A stretch of 64,000 nucleotides of DNA, taken from contig NW_005200416.1 of NCBI RefSeq assembly GCF_000372725.1, forward strand, positions 141,702-205,701. The letters are read 5' to 3'. Positions 10,891 through 21,611 of this stretch are shown here, piece by piece. Made by a program: the position numbers and the translations under genes. Position 1 is the stretch's first letter, and each line of letters opens with the position of its first letter. The stretch is from Emiliania huxleyi CCMP1516. Lineage: Eukaryota; Haptophyta; Isochrysidales; Noelaerhabdaceae. The notes beneath the pieces were generated by a model, which saw nothing but the letters and a program-made list of their open reading frames with translations, was not told where the DNA came from and did no database searches.

Positions 10891-11114
10891 AACAGAAGGC
10901 GGCGAGTGCGTTGTGGAACCTGTCTGTCAACGCCGACAACAAGGTCGCGATCGCGAAGGCGGGCGGGCTGGAGGCGCTGATCGAGCTGCTGGGCAGCGGG
11001 ACGCCGGTGGGCAAGGAGAATGCGGCGAGTGCGTTGAAGAACCTGGCTACCAACGCCGACAACATGGTCGCGATTGCGAAGGCGGGCGGGCTGGAGGCGC
11101 TGATTGGGCTATAG
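10891..11114 (+). pseudogene. Armadillo-repeat fragment, two repeats
   Basis: The frame encodes A-L-W-N-L-S-V-N-A-D-N-K-V-A-I-A-K-A-G-G followed by a second ARM repeat, then stops at 11114 just after L-E-A-L-I-G-L. There is no start codon, and it begins right after an A-rich stretch with cag at 10888-10890. The 41-residue repeats belong to the same broad family as the big ARM proteins at 18.5 and 32.7 kb, but differ clearly from both, so this is a remnant of a third gene or an exon of an unseen one. Confidence 0.5.
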
Positions 11115-11315
11115 GATGCAGACGACACCCCTCCAGCACGTGTCACTGCCACGATGGTGGCGCGTCTTACGCGCCCGCCCGCCCCACCCAGGCAGGATGG
11201 AGCTAGGCCGCGACGACGTCCCTCGGCATGCCCCCGTAGGGCTTCTGCCGAAATTCCGTCTCGCAGCATTGCTAGGGGCAAAGGTAGGCTTCCCACACGA
11301 GGGTGTAAAGCCCGA

Positions 11316-12987
11316 TCTAGGGTACCATACTTGACCCCCCCCCTGGCTCGTCGTCTTTTCGTGCCAAACCAGCGCGATCTCGGCGGGGCGTCAGCGCCTC
11401 TCGGAGGGGCATCATGCGCTCCCGGGGCCGCCCGACGGCGCGGGCCTCTTGCCGATGGACCCAGCCGAGGTGCCCGACCAGTCGGAGTGGCGCTGACGCG
11501 CCGCGCGCGACCACCAGCCAGCTTTCCGGCCGGGCCGAGAACGGTGCCTCGAGAATGTAGACACTCCAAACAGTTGCCGAGTTTTTTCCCTCTTTTTGAG
11601 CGCTGCTGCTGCACACCCAGCTCACCAGTGATACTAGACGCACCAGATTCACCCCGTCGCGAGCTTGACCGCGACCCCGATGACCGCCCACAGGTGGCTG
11701 ATCGCGGCCGCCGCTCACGCTGCTTTTCGGCGCCTGGCTCTCAGAGGGCCCCTGCGGCTCTCTCTCGTCGCGTGACCGCCGCCGACATCATGTGCTCGGT
11801 CGTCCCCGCCGGCGCGGAGCTGCGCCACGTCGAATTGTTCGGTAACTCGACCGCCGGCGCGCCCGCCGGCTCACCTCTCGCGCCGCCCCTTCGCACAAAG
11901 CCCGCTCACGCCGCACGTACTCAGCCATCGGCGCGACATCACCCCCGCGCAGGCACCTCGCGACGGGTCGGCGCACTCGTGCGGCTCAACATGAACCTAC
12001 GGAGCGACTCCGCCGCGGCTCGGCGCTGCCCATGGCAGCAACAGGTGCCGCCCCACCACCCGCCTGCTGCCTCTGCCTCTCTCAGCCATGCGACCCCGCC
12101 GCCAATGCACACCTCGAACGCGACGTCAGATCCCGCTGCGACTGGCAGCATTCGCGGCGATGAGGCCTCCGCCAGCACTGATCGTCACAACTCGTCTGTT
12201 ACGCTACACGTTTTTGCCCTCTGCAGGTGAGCGGACCGCTGCAGCCATCGATGGTGGAGCCGCGGGTCGGGTGAGGGAATGACCTTTTGGCGCGGCGCTG
12301 CTATGTGCCTGCGCGCTCATGGCGCCTTCAGGGGTGCGCCTGAGGCGTGTAGACTGCGGGGCGCCGCGATAGCGCGGCGCCGACGGTTGTGTCGCTCACT
12401 GTCACACCCACGACACGGTCACAGTGTGTGTGCAGTGCGTCCACTCCGGCGACCGTGACGCCGTCGGCGCTCGTCAAAAACATCTACTGTGGAGCTCTAA
12501 GTGTGGTTACGTGTTGTACTAGTGATGCTGCACTAGGCGGCCCGTTTTTAGCAAAAAGCAGATACCACATCGCGCATGGTCATCGAAAAACCGCATGTTC
12601 GCCCGTCTGGGACCTCTTCGTACGGCTCCAAAAACCGCTCCTTAACGACGGCTACGCGGCCCGGCGGTCGATCTGCGCCTTCTCAGCGGTGGAGGGGATG
12701 TGGGCGGTACGTGCAGACCGCGTGGTGCTGCGATGGCTTGACGAGTCCGACTCCCAGCGTCGACTCTGCGACCCCACGGAGCCTCTGCTGCTCCGGGGGG
12801 GGGGGTCTGCAGACCACCCGGCCGAACTTCAGAGTGGCGGTGCTCCTCAAATACCGCTCAATCGCCCACGATGTTGTGGAGGGGACATATGCTGATGATC
12901 CTGGCCCGATTGGTTCGCTCAGAAAGCTTCTGGGCGGTCGTTAAGATTCGCTCCCCGCACACCGGCCGGGAAGTATGGTACCCTAGA
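11316..12987. mobile_element. Candidate non-autonomous DNA transposon with 17-bp terminal inverted repeats
   Basis: The left end tctagggtaccatactt (11316-11332) is the exact reverse complement of the right end aagtatggtaccctaga (12971-12987). Both are bordered on the outside by CCGA (11312-11315 and 12988-12991), consistent with a 4-bp target duplication. No transposase was recognised in the 1.67 kb between, where only GC shadow frames occur. The inverted repeat and flanking duplication are seen directly; transposon identity is inferred. Confidence 0.4.
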
Positions 12988-13144
12988 CCGACCGCGCCAC
13001 TAGGGGGGCGCGACCTTTGGGTCAGTCCCCTAGCGCACACTAGCCATGAAATCTAGCCGTGTGTGCTGGCGTCCGGGCAGCGGGTTAACAAGTACACACT
13101 AGCAGCTTCGATAGGAATTCATCTGTCTCGCGTTCCTCAACGCT

Positions 13145-13233
13145 TGCGATTCAGCTGTCGCGCCGCTGGATGATCTTGCTCAGCTCGCCGCGAGCTCGAC
13201 CTGAACGCTCAGCGGCGCGACCGCTGAATCGCA
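13145..13233. repeat. 24-bp inverted repeat with 41-bp spacer
   Basis: The arm at 13145-13168 reads tgcgattcagctgtcgcgcc plus gctg. It matches the reverse complement of 13210-13233 at 23 of 24 positions. It could fold as a long hairpin or be a transposon remnant. Confidence 0.7.
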
Positions 13234-13478
13234 GCCGTTCGTGCTGCACGCATGCATCGTTGCGGTTTCAGATTACTTCCCCCCCTCCGTACCTAGGTAG
13301 GAATTCCGCAGCTCGCGCGAATCTCCCTCTTAACCCACCTCTAACATCACAATAGTGAATTCCTAAGGGCGCGCAAGTTTCGTGCGTCGGCCGCTATCAG
13401 CCATTGGGCTAAGTTCTCCTTGACGGCGCTGTTGGGCACGCGGCAATCGCTCCGACCTCGGCAGCCGGGCACACGAAC

Positions 13479-13760
13479 ATGTCTCACAGTGCTTCCTCTG
13501 CCTGCGCTGCGCGCTACATCCTCCTGGACAACCGTGTCGAGCGATTCTCAAACCAGCGCTATTGCATGGTGCTTGGCGCCTTGCTCGCGCAGCGGCTCGG
13601 CCGGACGCTAGTCGCACCGGCGTACGCCCGCGGCGAGATCTTGGACCCACCGTTCGGCGCGGCCGGCGTGGGCACGGACTACTTTGACTTTTTTGCGCCG
13701 CCACCGCGTCTGTGCACGGTTCGGCTGCGGCGCTTCCTTTCTGACCATAGGGGCTGTGTG
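13479..13760 (+). CDS. O-fucosyltransferase-like N-terminal exon, fragmentary
   Basis: The ATG at 13479 starts a frame with Y-I-L-L-D-N-R-V-E-R-F-S-N-Q-R-Y-C-M-V-L-G-A-L-L-A-Q-R-L-G-R-T-L-V-A-P. In GDP-fucose protein O-fucosyltransferase-like proteins the N-terminal motif is F-N-N-Q-R followed by a helix and a R-T-L-V-L-P strand, which this resembles closely. The frame continues through A-G-V-G-T-D-Y-F-D-F and then runs into a TG-rich simple repeat (about 13753-13826) that looks intronic and ends in gcag. I could not follow a convincing downstream catalytic domain, so this is an N-terminal exon or a broken gene. Confidence 0.4.
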
Positions 13761-14292
13761 TCTGTGCATGCATGCATGTGTGTGCATGTGTGCATGTGTG
13801 CATGTGTGTGAGTGTGTGTGTGTGCAGTAGGTGGGCGAGCTTCAGGCACGCTCATCTCGATCGTCAAGACGTCGCTACGCGCGGTCTTCCGCGGGGGGAG
13901 CTGCGTCGACGGGTGCGGGACCGCGGCGCAGCCAGTGCCGCGGCGAGGCCTCCGGCTGTTTGCGGCGGGCGGCTTGCTGCTCGCTGCATGGCGAAAAACT
14001 CGTCTCGCCACACGCCAAGGGCTTATGCTCTGGCGAGACGTGAGGCGCATGCGCCCAGGAGGGGAGGGGGCATGTGTAACGACACTGCTAGAGATGCCTT
14101 TCGGGGCCCAGAGATAAAACTTCTGTGATGCCATGCGTGACCTAGTAGTGTCCCCAGCTATGGGCGTGTCCACGTGTTGGAGCCAGGTGTAGTGTGGGCG
14201 CGAGAATAGCTCCGCCGTTCATGGAGGCAACCGATGCGAGTCGACTGGTGTGTCGTCGTGGTTTCGTATCAAGAATACTCACTCACTCACTG

Positions 14293-14347
<55 letters not shown>

Positions 14348-14438
14348 GCGTGTGCGAGCCGCCCTGAACGCCACGAGACCGCCGAGTTTGTTCTTTTTGA
14401 GCTTTCCGTTCTTTTTTCTTTTTTTTGGCTGAGCCACC
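13761..14438. other. TG-rich microsatellites and unassigned sequence
   Basis: TG/CATG simple repeats lie at about 13753-13826 and a (TG)n tract at about 14295-14350. The sequence between has open frames but no recognised domain, though it could hold further exons of the fucosyltransferase-like gene. A T-rich stretch (14395-14428) sits directly before the ATG of the next gene. Confidence 0.5.
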
Positions 14439-14858
14439 ATGGTGGCGGCGAGCTTCAGCGACGAGGGCGGCGGCGTGGTGCTCTGCACTGCGTCCAACCT
14501 GGCGGAGCGCGAGGTGTACGAGCGTTTCAAGCAGGAGCAGGGCGAGGCGATCCAAGCGCTTGCCGACGACGCGAAGCTGCTCTTCCGGGTGACGGTGGAC
14601 GACAACACGCCGCTCAAGCCCGGACAGAGCCACGCGCTTGTGTACGCGGGCGTGGCGCACACGGCGCGGCTGTCGCGGCTGCTAGAGGTCTTCAACGCAC
14701 GCTACTGCAAGGGCGAGGGGCAGGAGGGCGCTTTCCTGCTGAGCAGCGGATACGCGATCAAGCCAAACGCGTCGTGCGGCAGCGTCTTTATGCGGCACGG
14801 CGATAGCGTCACCTTCCACTCCGTCGTCGACTTTACGCGCCTGGCGTACGCGTCATGA
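14439..14858 (+). CDS. Conserved-looking small protein of unknown function, 139 aa
   Basis: The ATG at 14439 sits in a near-perfect Kozak context (gccaccatgg). A single exon encodes 139 residues with a balanced composition unlike the shadow frames: F-S-D-E-G-G-G-V-V-L-C-T-A-S-N-L near the start, then mixed alpha/beta sequence (L-L-F-R-V-T-V-D-D-N-T-P-L), ending V-V-D-F-T-R-L-A-Y-A-S. No signal peptide or membrane segment. I do not recognise the family. A (TG)n tract lies about 90-140 bp upstream. Confidence 0.6.
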   Translation: MVAASFSDEGGGVVLCTASNLAEREVYERFKQEQGEAIQALADDAKLLFRVTVDDNTPLKPGQSHALVYAGVAHTARLSRLLEVFNARYCKGEGQEGAFLLSSGYAIKPNASCGSVFMRHGDSVTFHSVVDFTRLAYAS

Positions 14859-15276
14859 CAACCGCCTGCTGTTGGCGTAAACTCCGAGACTATGTGTGCC
14901 TGTGTGACTGTTGCGCGTCCGTGCACGGAGAGTCCTCTCCACCTCTCGCGTCGTCTCTCGGTGTCGGACTCTCTCGATCCACTTATTTCTGTCTTCATTT
15001 TATCCATACCAGGCAACGTACAGGGCCTCTACTCCAGTCGACCTGCCCTCCCTTGCGCCGAGCGCGCTGCCCGACGCTCTCCTCTCACAAAGTCACAGGC
15101 TAAGGGGGGCAGCCGCGGGGGAAGAGAGAGGCAGCGGCCAGCGCCAGCGCGCAGCGCGCGGCGGATCACCCGGCGAAAGCAAAACGGCGGGGAGCGCAGC
15201 AGACTGGCGGCGACGGCCGTGCGGCGCGGCGCTCACGCCTCTGCGCCACGGCCGGCGGCGCGCTTCAAGAGCGGAT
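14859..15276. other. Intergenic between convergent genes
   Basis: The 3' flanks of the 139-aa gene and of the V-ATPase subunit gene. No gene or notable repeat seen. Confidence 0.5.
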
Positions 15277-17112
15277 TCAGGAGCTGGCTTTAGCCGACAG
15301 GATGAGGCCGACGATGAGTCCGTAGAGGCCGAGCGCTTCGGCGAAGATGAGGATGAGCACCTGCGGTTAATCAATCAACAATAGGCTAATTAACTAATTA
15401 ACCACTTCGGCGAAGATGAGNNNNNNNNNNNNNNNNNNNNNNNNNNNNNNNNNNNNNNNNNNNNNNNNNNNNNNNNNNNNNNNNNNNNNNNNNNNNNNNN
15501 NNNNNNNNNNNNNNNNNNNNGGGGGTGGGTGGGGGGTGGGAAGGGGGGGTTTGGTCCGCTGCAGCCGCTGCTGCTGCTGCTGCTGCTGCCGCGCCATGCC
15601 GACAAGAGCTTCGGAGAATCCCTCGGACTCTCGGGGAGATTCTCTGGTACTCTCGCGCCATGCCGACAAACAGCTTCGGCTGCGCTGCCGACGCCTGCGT
15701 CAGCGTCTCCCCTATTCACAGCTAGAGGGTGTGAATAGGTCTCTAGCTGCGTCAGCGTCTCACCTACCGACAACTCGCGGCGCTGAGTGCACCCAACTCC
15801 ACACGACGCTGCGAACGGCGTCGGCAGCCACTGACTCTGCAGCCGCAGCCAACCTCTCGGCCCTCTCCACTACAGCCTCGCCGACAATGCCGATTGCCAT
15901 ACCAGCAGCCAAACCGCTCAGGCCGCAGGCAAGCCCGCCGCCTACGCGCACAGCCGCCGACCCCGCCTCGGTCCCACCTCTGCGGCGGCTGTGGGAAGAG
16001 GCTTGCTGCGGCGGCGGCGCGCGCCAAAGTGTGCAAACGCCTTGAAAGTGGTGTACGAGGGGGCCTATGGGACATGTCTCGGAGATGTCGCGGACGTGTC
16101 CTGGACACGTCCCCTCCCTCGCCTTGCAGGGTGTGTGCGAGGGCGCATGCTCTGCGCCGGTGGTCACCTCGGGTCACCTCGGGTCACCTCGGGTCACCTC
16201 GGGTCATCTCGGGTCATCTCGGGTCATCTCGGGTCATCTCGGGTGATCTCGCCTTTTGATCGACGGTGGTCACCTCGTTGGAGATGATGACTGCGATGAT
16301 GAGGCCGTAGATGCCGAGCACACCCGCCATTACCACCTGCGGGAGGAACCGGGCAGCCGCCTCGGGCCCGTCTGCGCTGCGCAGCGGGCGAGGTGCCGGC
16401 TGCCGCTTCGGGCAAGGTGCCGGCTGCCGCAGCGGGCGAGGTGCCGGCTGCCGCAGCGGGCGAGGTGCCGGCTGCCGCTTCCAGGCGCCCTCGCGCGCGG
16501 CGGAGCGCCGCGCGCGCAGGCAAAGGGCGGAGGGGAGGGAGGGGGGAGGCGTGCGCGCGCACCGGAACGATGCTCTTCATGATGAGCTCGGGCTGGCCCA
16601 CGCCTGGCGGCGAGGGCGGCGGCGGGCTGGGAGGGGGAAGGGGGGGGGAGGGGAGGGGAGGAGGGCCGGGGAGAGAAGGTCGAGAGGGCGGCAGTGCTTG
16701 AAGGGAGCGGCGGTGAGGGGGGCGGCGGAGACGGAGGCGATGGAGAGGCGCGCGCTGGGGACGGAGGCGGCGGACGGGAACGGCGGCGACGTGGGCGAGG
16801 GTTGGGGTGGAGGCGAAGGAGGTGGAGGGCTCGAGGCGGCGAGGGGGCGGCGGACAGGGCGGCGGTGAAGAGCCGGGCGGCGGGCTTGGAGGCGGCGGCG
16901 AGGGAGGCGGCGGACTTGGAGGAGGCGGGGAGGGGGGCGGCGGCGATGGGCGCGGCGGGGAGAGGCGCGGCGGGGAGGGGTGCGGGCGTGCCGAGCGTCG
17001 AGATGCCGATCCCCGACTTGCCGGTGCCATAGGCAGCGCCCATGTTCGAGAAGACCAGGGCGAAGGCGGCGCCCATGAAGCCCCAGAAGGGCGCCTCCAG
17101 CTCGATCGGCAT
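15277..17112 (-). CDS. V-type proton ATPase proteolipid subunit c
   Basis: Starts at the ATG at 17112 ([20 protein letters not shown]...[10 protein letters not shown]) and ends with [21 protein letters not shown], stop at 15277. Exons in order: 17112 to about 16998; about 16605-16575 ([12 protein letters not shown]); about 16335-16275 ([21 protein letters not shown]); about 15960-15885 ([21 protein letters not shown]); about 15695-15655 (A-Q-P-K-L-F-V-G-M); and about 15362-15277. The essential membrane Glu is in I-F-A-E-A. The proteolipid ring carries protons across vacuolar or endosomal membranes. Introns hold a 24-bp repeat (16380-16485), a CTCGGGTCA minisatellite (16157-16252), CAG-type repeats and the N gap. 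Duplicated exon-edge copies flank the last introns (15592-15616 against 15656-15680; CTTCGGCGAAGATGAG at 15340 and 15404). Confidence 0.85.
15421..15520. other. Assembly gap of 100 N
   Basis: A run of 100 N inside the last intron of the V-ATPase proteolipid gene. Sequence on each side is low complexity (G-rich, CTG repeat). True gap length unknown. Confidence 1.
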
Positions 17113-17726
17113 CGATTGGGCGAGGGGAGTGGGAGGGCGTGCAGCTTGTTGGGGCGCGGAGAGCCACAGCTGCGAAATCCGAGAAAAAATCCGCTCCGCC
17201 CGTGTTTACTTTAAGGCCCTTGCCCTGCGAACGCGCACCCCCGGGGCTAGGGCTCTCTTGCCCGCAACCCGACACCGATCATCCGGCCCGCTGGGTGCGC
17301 TTCTGAGCTCCTCGGCCCTGGATGTGAGGTTACTGATTGCACTCCAAGTGCTCCAAGTGCCGCCACCACTTCCGCCCCCGCCGCCGACGTGGCCGTCACC
17401 GCTCCACCCGCGCGGAGCCTGGGGGACCCGGAACCGCCCCGTCGGAGGCTGGGGTACCCGGGGGAGGGGTCCGAGGGGGGGGAGGTGCCGCGGGGAGACA
17501 GCGGGTCAGCCGGCGGACCGGAAGGCCGGGACCGGAGGGCCCCGGGTGAGGCCTGTCAAGGGAGGGAGGGGAGAATCGAGCTGACTCGGCCTCTGCGAGT
17601 GGGAGTCGGGCCGAGCGAGCCCACCGGGGGTAGACCCGTCGCGGCGGCGGCCGGACCGCCGTGATCCTATACGGCGAGAGAGACCGCGCCTCCCCGAGCC
17701 TAGTGAGGAACCGGCGGAGGGGTGGC
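17113..17726. other. Intergenic, GC-rich, no gene recognised
   Basis: 5' flank of the V-ATPase subunit gene followed by G-rich sequence. Only low-complexity frames. No rRNA or tRNA was recognised. Confidence 0.5.
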
Positions 17727-18137
17727 TGGCCTCGGAGCGGCGCTGAAGGATGGTTACGGTGCGCAGGCGAGGACCTGGGCGAGGTCGAGGCGAGGTCGAG
17801 GTCAGGTCACATCGGTCGCTTTCCTCGACACCACGACGCCGTATCCGGTCGGGTAAAGGGAGGGACATAGGCCAGCGTCGCCTTGCTGACCTCGGAGCGG
17901 GCCGGCGCTGGGGGATGGTTACGGTGCGCAGGCGAGGAGCTTGAGAGGACCTTGAGAGGTCCGGCCGAGGTCCGGGCGAGGTCGAGGCGAGGTCGAGGTC
18001 AGGTCACATCGGTCGCTTTCCTCGACACCACGACGCTGTATCCGGTCGGGGAAAGGGAGGGAGATAGGCCAGCGTCGCCTTGCTGGCCTCGGAGCGGCGC
18101 TGAAGGATGGTTACGGTGCGCAGGCGAGGACCTTGAG
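17727..18137. repeat. Tandem repeat, unit about 160-195 bp, two and a half copies
   Basis: The block ctcggagcggcgctgaagga, ggttacggtgcgcaggcgag and gaggtcaggtcacatcggtc, then ctttcctcgacaccacgacg, occurs at about 17731, 17892 and, truncated, 18088. It lies immediately beside the truncated ARM-gene copy at 18.2 kb. Confidence 0.8.
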
Positions 18138-18192
18138 AGGTAGGAACAACGAAAGACTCGATCTCTCAAATGAAGCTCACGCGGCTCCGTTG

Positions 18193-18428
18193 GGGACCAC
18201 CGCTTACACACGGCCGCGTGGCGCAGGCCCGTCCTCTCGAGCACGCACGGCGCAAGGTCCGGGTCCGCGAGGACGTCGGTCGCGACGGCGGGCGGAGGGC
18301 TGTGGTGGGCGAGGAGCGCCTCGGCCCTCCTGTTTGCAGCGGGGCTGTCCCGCATCGCGCCTGATCGCGATCAGGGCATCGGGCGGAAGAGCGGCGAGCC
18401 GCAGCTCGTACCGGGCGGAGGCGAGCAT
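18193..18428 (-). pseudogene. Truncated, frameshifted copy of the ARM-repeat gene 5' end
   Basis: Nearly identical to the first about 240 bp of the intact ARM genes at 20267 and 34158, including the ATG context gcgagcatttcg. It lacks 5 bp (gcgcctgatcgcg against gcgccggcggtgatcgcg), which shifts the frame. No ARM repeats follow. Flanking motifs such as aacaacgaaagac occur at 18146, 18487 and 34200, showing that promoter-proximal sequence was duplicated with it. Confidence 0.75.
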
Positions 18429-18533
18429 TTCGCGAGACAAAAAAGAATTCGCGCAGCTTTGCAAAAGGGGAAGTTTCACCGTTGTTTCTAAACAACGAAA
18501 GACCCTCGTCTCTCAAAAGACAGCTCACGCGGC

Positions 18534-20267
18534 TCACGCGGCCGTCCGCCTGCGCACCCTCCTCACGCCGAGGCTGACTAGCGCCTCGTCGCACCTCTCC
18601 GCCTGCCTCTCCACCCCCTCCTCCGCCGTCTCTCGAGCGAGCGCCTTCAGCGCCGCAACGCCGCCGACCCGGTGCCACTGCTCAGCGCACGCAGACGAGG
18701 AGGTTGCGAGGGCCAGGAGGGCGTTGATGCTGTCTCTGCGCCAGCCATTTTCCTCGGGCTGGTCCAGCTGCGAGAGCAGCAGCGAGAGGCAAATGTCGTC
18801 AGCGGGGAGGTCGGGACAGCTGCTGGCCAGGTACACAAGTGACATGGCAGCAGAGAGCTTGCAGCGGTCCGAGGCGCTTGCCTCCTGCGCGAGAGAGGAG
18901 AGGACCGCCACACCGCCAGCCTCGACGACGCCCTCGTGCGTGGCGGGTGTTACCTCAATCATGTAGCTGAGCGCCACCGCGGCCAGCTCCTTCTGCCTCT
19001 CAGTCCCATCGCGAGCCAGCGAAATAAGCACCTCGATCCCGCCGGCCGCCGCGATCGCCACGCTGTTGGCTTCGTTGATAGCGAGGTTCGCCAGCGCCCC
19101 CGCCGCTTCCTCCTTCTGCTCCCCATTCCCGTCGCGAGCCAGCGACACGAGGACCTCAATGCCGCCGGCCGCGGCTATCGCCACCTTGTTGTCGTCGTTG
19201 TAAGCGAGGTTCCTCAGCACGCCCGCCGCACGCTCCTTCTGCCTCTCATTCCCGTCGCGAGCCAGCGACATGAGGACCTCGATGCCGCCGGCCGCCGCGA
19301 TCGCCACTCTGTTGTCGTCGTTGAAAGCGAGAATCCTCAGCGCCCCCGCCACACGCTCCTTCTGCCCTTCTGTCCCGTCGCGAGCCAACGACACGAGGAC
19401 ATCGATGCCACCAGCCGCCGCGATCGCCACGCTGTTGTCGTCGTTGGCAGAGAGGTTCCACAGCGCCCCCGCCGCATGCTCCTTCTGCCCTTCATTCCCG
19501 TCGCGAGCCAGCGCGATAAGGACATCAATGCCGCCGGCCGCAGCAATCGCGACTCTGTTGTCGTCGTTGATAGCGAGGTTCCTCAGCGCTCCCGCCGCAC
19601 GCTCCTTCTGCCCCTCATTCCCATCGCGAGCCAGTGACACGAGGACCTCGATGCCGCCGGCCGCAGCGATCGCCACTCTGTTGTCGTCGTTGGCAGAGAG
19701 GCTCCACAGCGTCCCCGCCGCACGCTCCTTCTGCGCCTCACTCCCGTCGCGAGCCAGCGCGACGAGGACCTCAACTCCGCCAGCCGCCGCAATCGCCGCC
19801 TTGTTGTCCTCGTCCAGGGCAAGCTCCTGGAGCGTTGCCGCGACGTCCGCCTTCTCGTCCTCGTCTCCAACCCGTAAGAGAGCGACGAGTGCGTCCACCC
19901 TCCTGCTGCTGGCCTCCTCTCCCGACAGCCGCCTGAGCTCTCCGAGCGCAGCGGCTTGCAGCTCCGAGGAGGCATCGCCAGCGGTCTCCACCAGCCGCGC
20001 GAAGGCACCGCGCGGCGCGCAGATCAGGGACCACCGCTTGCACACGGCCGCGTGGCGCAGGCCCGTCTTCTCGAGCACGCACGGCGCAAGGTCCGGGTCC
20101 GCAAGGATGTCGGTCGCGACGGCGGGCGGAGGGCTGTGGTGGGCGAGGAGCGCCTCGGCCCTCCTGTTTGCAGCGGGGCTGTCCCGCATCGCGCCGGCGG
20201 TGATCGCGATCAGGGCATCGGGCGGAAGAGCGGCGAGCCGCAGCTCGTACCGGGCGGAGGCGAGCAT
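18534..20267 (-). CDS. Armadillo-repeat protein, 577 aa (paralogue A)
   Basis: Single exon from the ATG at 20267. Residues 1 to about 130 form an F-box-like or unique N-terminal region (M-L-A-S-A-R-Y-E-L-R-L-A-A-L-P-P-D-A-L). About nine tandem ARM repeats of 41 residues (123 bp) follow, with the core N-D-D-N-R-V-A-I-A-A-A-G-G-I-E-V-L-V-S-L. A diverged C-terminal part ends R-R-V-R-R-R-T-A-A. ARM superhelices bind protein partners; no enzyme domain is visible. Nearly identical over most of its length to paralogue B at 32.7-34.2 kb, but B ends in a different, shorter C-terminus. Repeats within the gene are almost identical at DNA level, showing recent internal duplication or gene conversion. Confidence 0.8.
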   Translation of the reverse strand: MLASARYELRLAALPPDALIAITAGAMRDSPAANRRAEALLAHHSPPPAVATDILADPDLAPCVLEKTGLRHAAVCKRWSLICAPRGAFARLVETAGDASSELQAAALGELRRLSGEEASSRRVDALVALLRVGDEDEKADVAATLQELALDEDNKAAIAAAGGVEVLVALARDGSEAQKERAAGTLWSLSANDDNRVAIAAAGGIEVLVSLARDGNEGQKERAAGALRNLAINDDNRVAIAAAGGIDVLIALARDGNEGQKEHAAGALWNLSANDDNSVAIAAAGGIDVLVSLARDGTEGQKERVAGALRILAFNDDNRVAIAAAGGIEVLMSLARDGNERQKERAAGVLRNLAYNDDNKVAIAAAGGIEVLVSLARDGNGEQKEEAAGALANLAINEANSVAIAAAGGIEVLISLARDGTERQKELAAVALSYMIEVTPATHEGVVEAGGVAVLSSLAQEASASDRCKLSAAMSLVYLASSCPDLPADDICLSLLLSQLDQPEENGWRRDSINALLALATSSSACAEQWHRVGGVAALKALARETAEEGVERQAERCDEALVSLGVRRVRRRTAA

Positions 20268-20315
20268 TTCGCGTGCGCGCGATTTTTCTTCGGTTCGAAT
20301 GCCGTTTCGATTTTT

Positions 20316-20542
20316 TTCGCACAGAGGGCACGCGAGGTACGACCGTGCCCGGCCGTGCTATTAAAGCGACTCGGCTCTCTAACAGGCTGCAGCCCAGAGC
20401 CACACGGAGTCTACGCGCATCGCTTGTGCATAGCCTCGACCAATCTCCTGTTCACGGTGCAACCGTGAACAAAGAGCTTCTTCGAACCGTTACAAACACG
20501 ACGCGAGCCGCCAAGCAGGGAGCCTGGGCGACTCGCTTTGAC
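20316..20542 (+). repeat. 227-bp direct repeat R1, copy 1
   Basis: Essentially identical to 21822-22048 (for example ggcacgcgaggtacgaccgt, caatctcctgttcacggtgc). It lies directly upstream of the ARM paralogue A start. Function unknown. Confidence 0.9.
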
Positions 20543-21611
20543 GCTGGCCAGGCCGGAGGCGAGTGCCGCCGCCAGGCCACGACCGACCGCGCCCGTCCTA
20601 CGGACGGGCGCAATGGGCCAAACGGATCCGCGCCGCAGTGCGTGCAGCACCGCGCCGCCAGTCCAATACATGCAAACCGCAGGCTTTGCAGCGAGGACCA
20701 GCCTGCTCAGCTTCGAACGAGGAGCCAGCAGCCAACAGGAGGACAGCAGTCGTCCACGCCAGCTGGAATGCGAGGACCGCCCCAGCCGCAGGTGGCCCCA
20801 TACGTAATGCTTTGCGCAAAGCACCGTGCAAAAATGGCGTCTTTACATGGCCATGCAGCAAGCAGTGCCGCCAGATGAGCACACGGCCATGGGCGAAGTG
20901 CACCCGCAGGGCCAGCTGGCATTGCGTGGTGCACTCGCAAATCAACCCGCCCTCTCGTGCCAAGGACGGCGCGAGGGGAGCGCGAGCATCCACCAGCAGC
21001 CGTCTGGCTGCTGGTGTGAGCCATACTCAACACGCCGCGCGGAGCGGAGTGCGGAGCCATGAATGAGCAGTAGAGCCTGCGCCTCGAAGCACGGCCTGCG
21101 GCCCCTACCCTGCCGTCGGCCCGCCACTGGCGGCGTCGAGGACAGTTCGAGACGGTGTGCGGTGTCAGCCTGTGAGGCGCACTGCACTCGAACTGCACTA
21201 GTGGAAGCACCAACACGGCCCTCGGGCTGTTTGGGGACCCGGACGCCAGCGGCCCCCCGGGAGAGGGGTGTCCTGGTTGTGTCTTGTCTGAGTGCCAGCG
21301 CACGCAGCTATCTTAACGGCGTGAGGTCAGCAAGAACCCTCGCGGCGTAGTGCAGTCTGTGAGGGTGTGTGCCTGCACGGATTGCACAAGTAACAAATCA
21401 CTCCTGTCGGCATTCCTCCGGAACGGGGCGACAGAACACGTGTTATTCCGTAGTCGGGATGACCACAAATCGTCAGGGCACTCAAGAAGAGGCCAGCCGG
21501 CACTTCGAGCTGCGCTCGACATGGGGATGCGCACAGTCAATATATGTCAATGCGCGCCGCGCGAGCGAGTCTAAAGACTCGGTCGCGAACTTTCCGAGAA
21601 GGAAGACAAGT
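20543..21611. other. Unassigned sequence between repeats R1 and R2
   Basis: About 1.07 kb without a recognised gene. Only shadow frames. It sits between direct-repeat copies and is probably part of the same repeat-rich unit. Confidence 0.4.

Larger units (their letters stand above)
11115..13478. other. Gene-poor stretch holding the candidate inverted-repeat element
   Basis: No recognisable protein. It contains the 11316-12987 element, a small palindrome ggcgccgcgatagcgcggcgcc near 12359-12381, and a strong inverted repeat at 13145-13233 listed separately. Confidence 0.5.

Noticed and set aside
17500-18130. Ribosomal RNA fragment in the GC-rich tandem repeats.
   Set aside because: No recognisable conserved rRNA core sequence; only a local tandem repeat.
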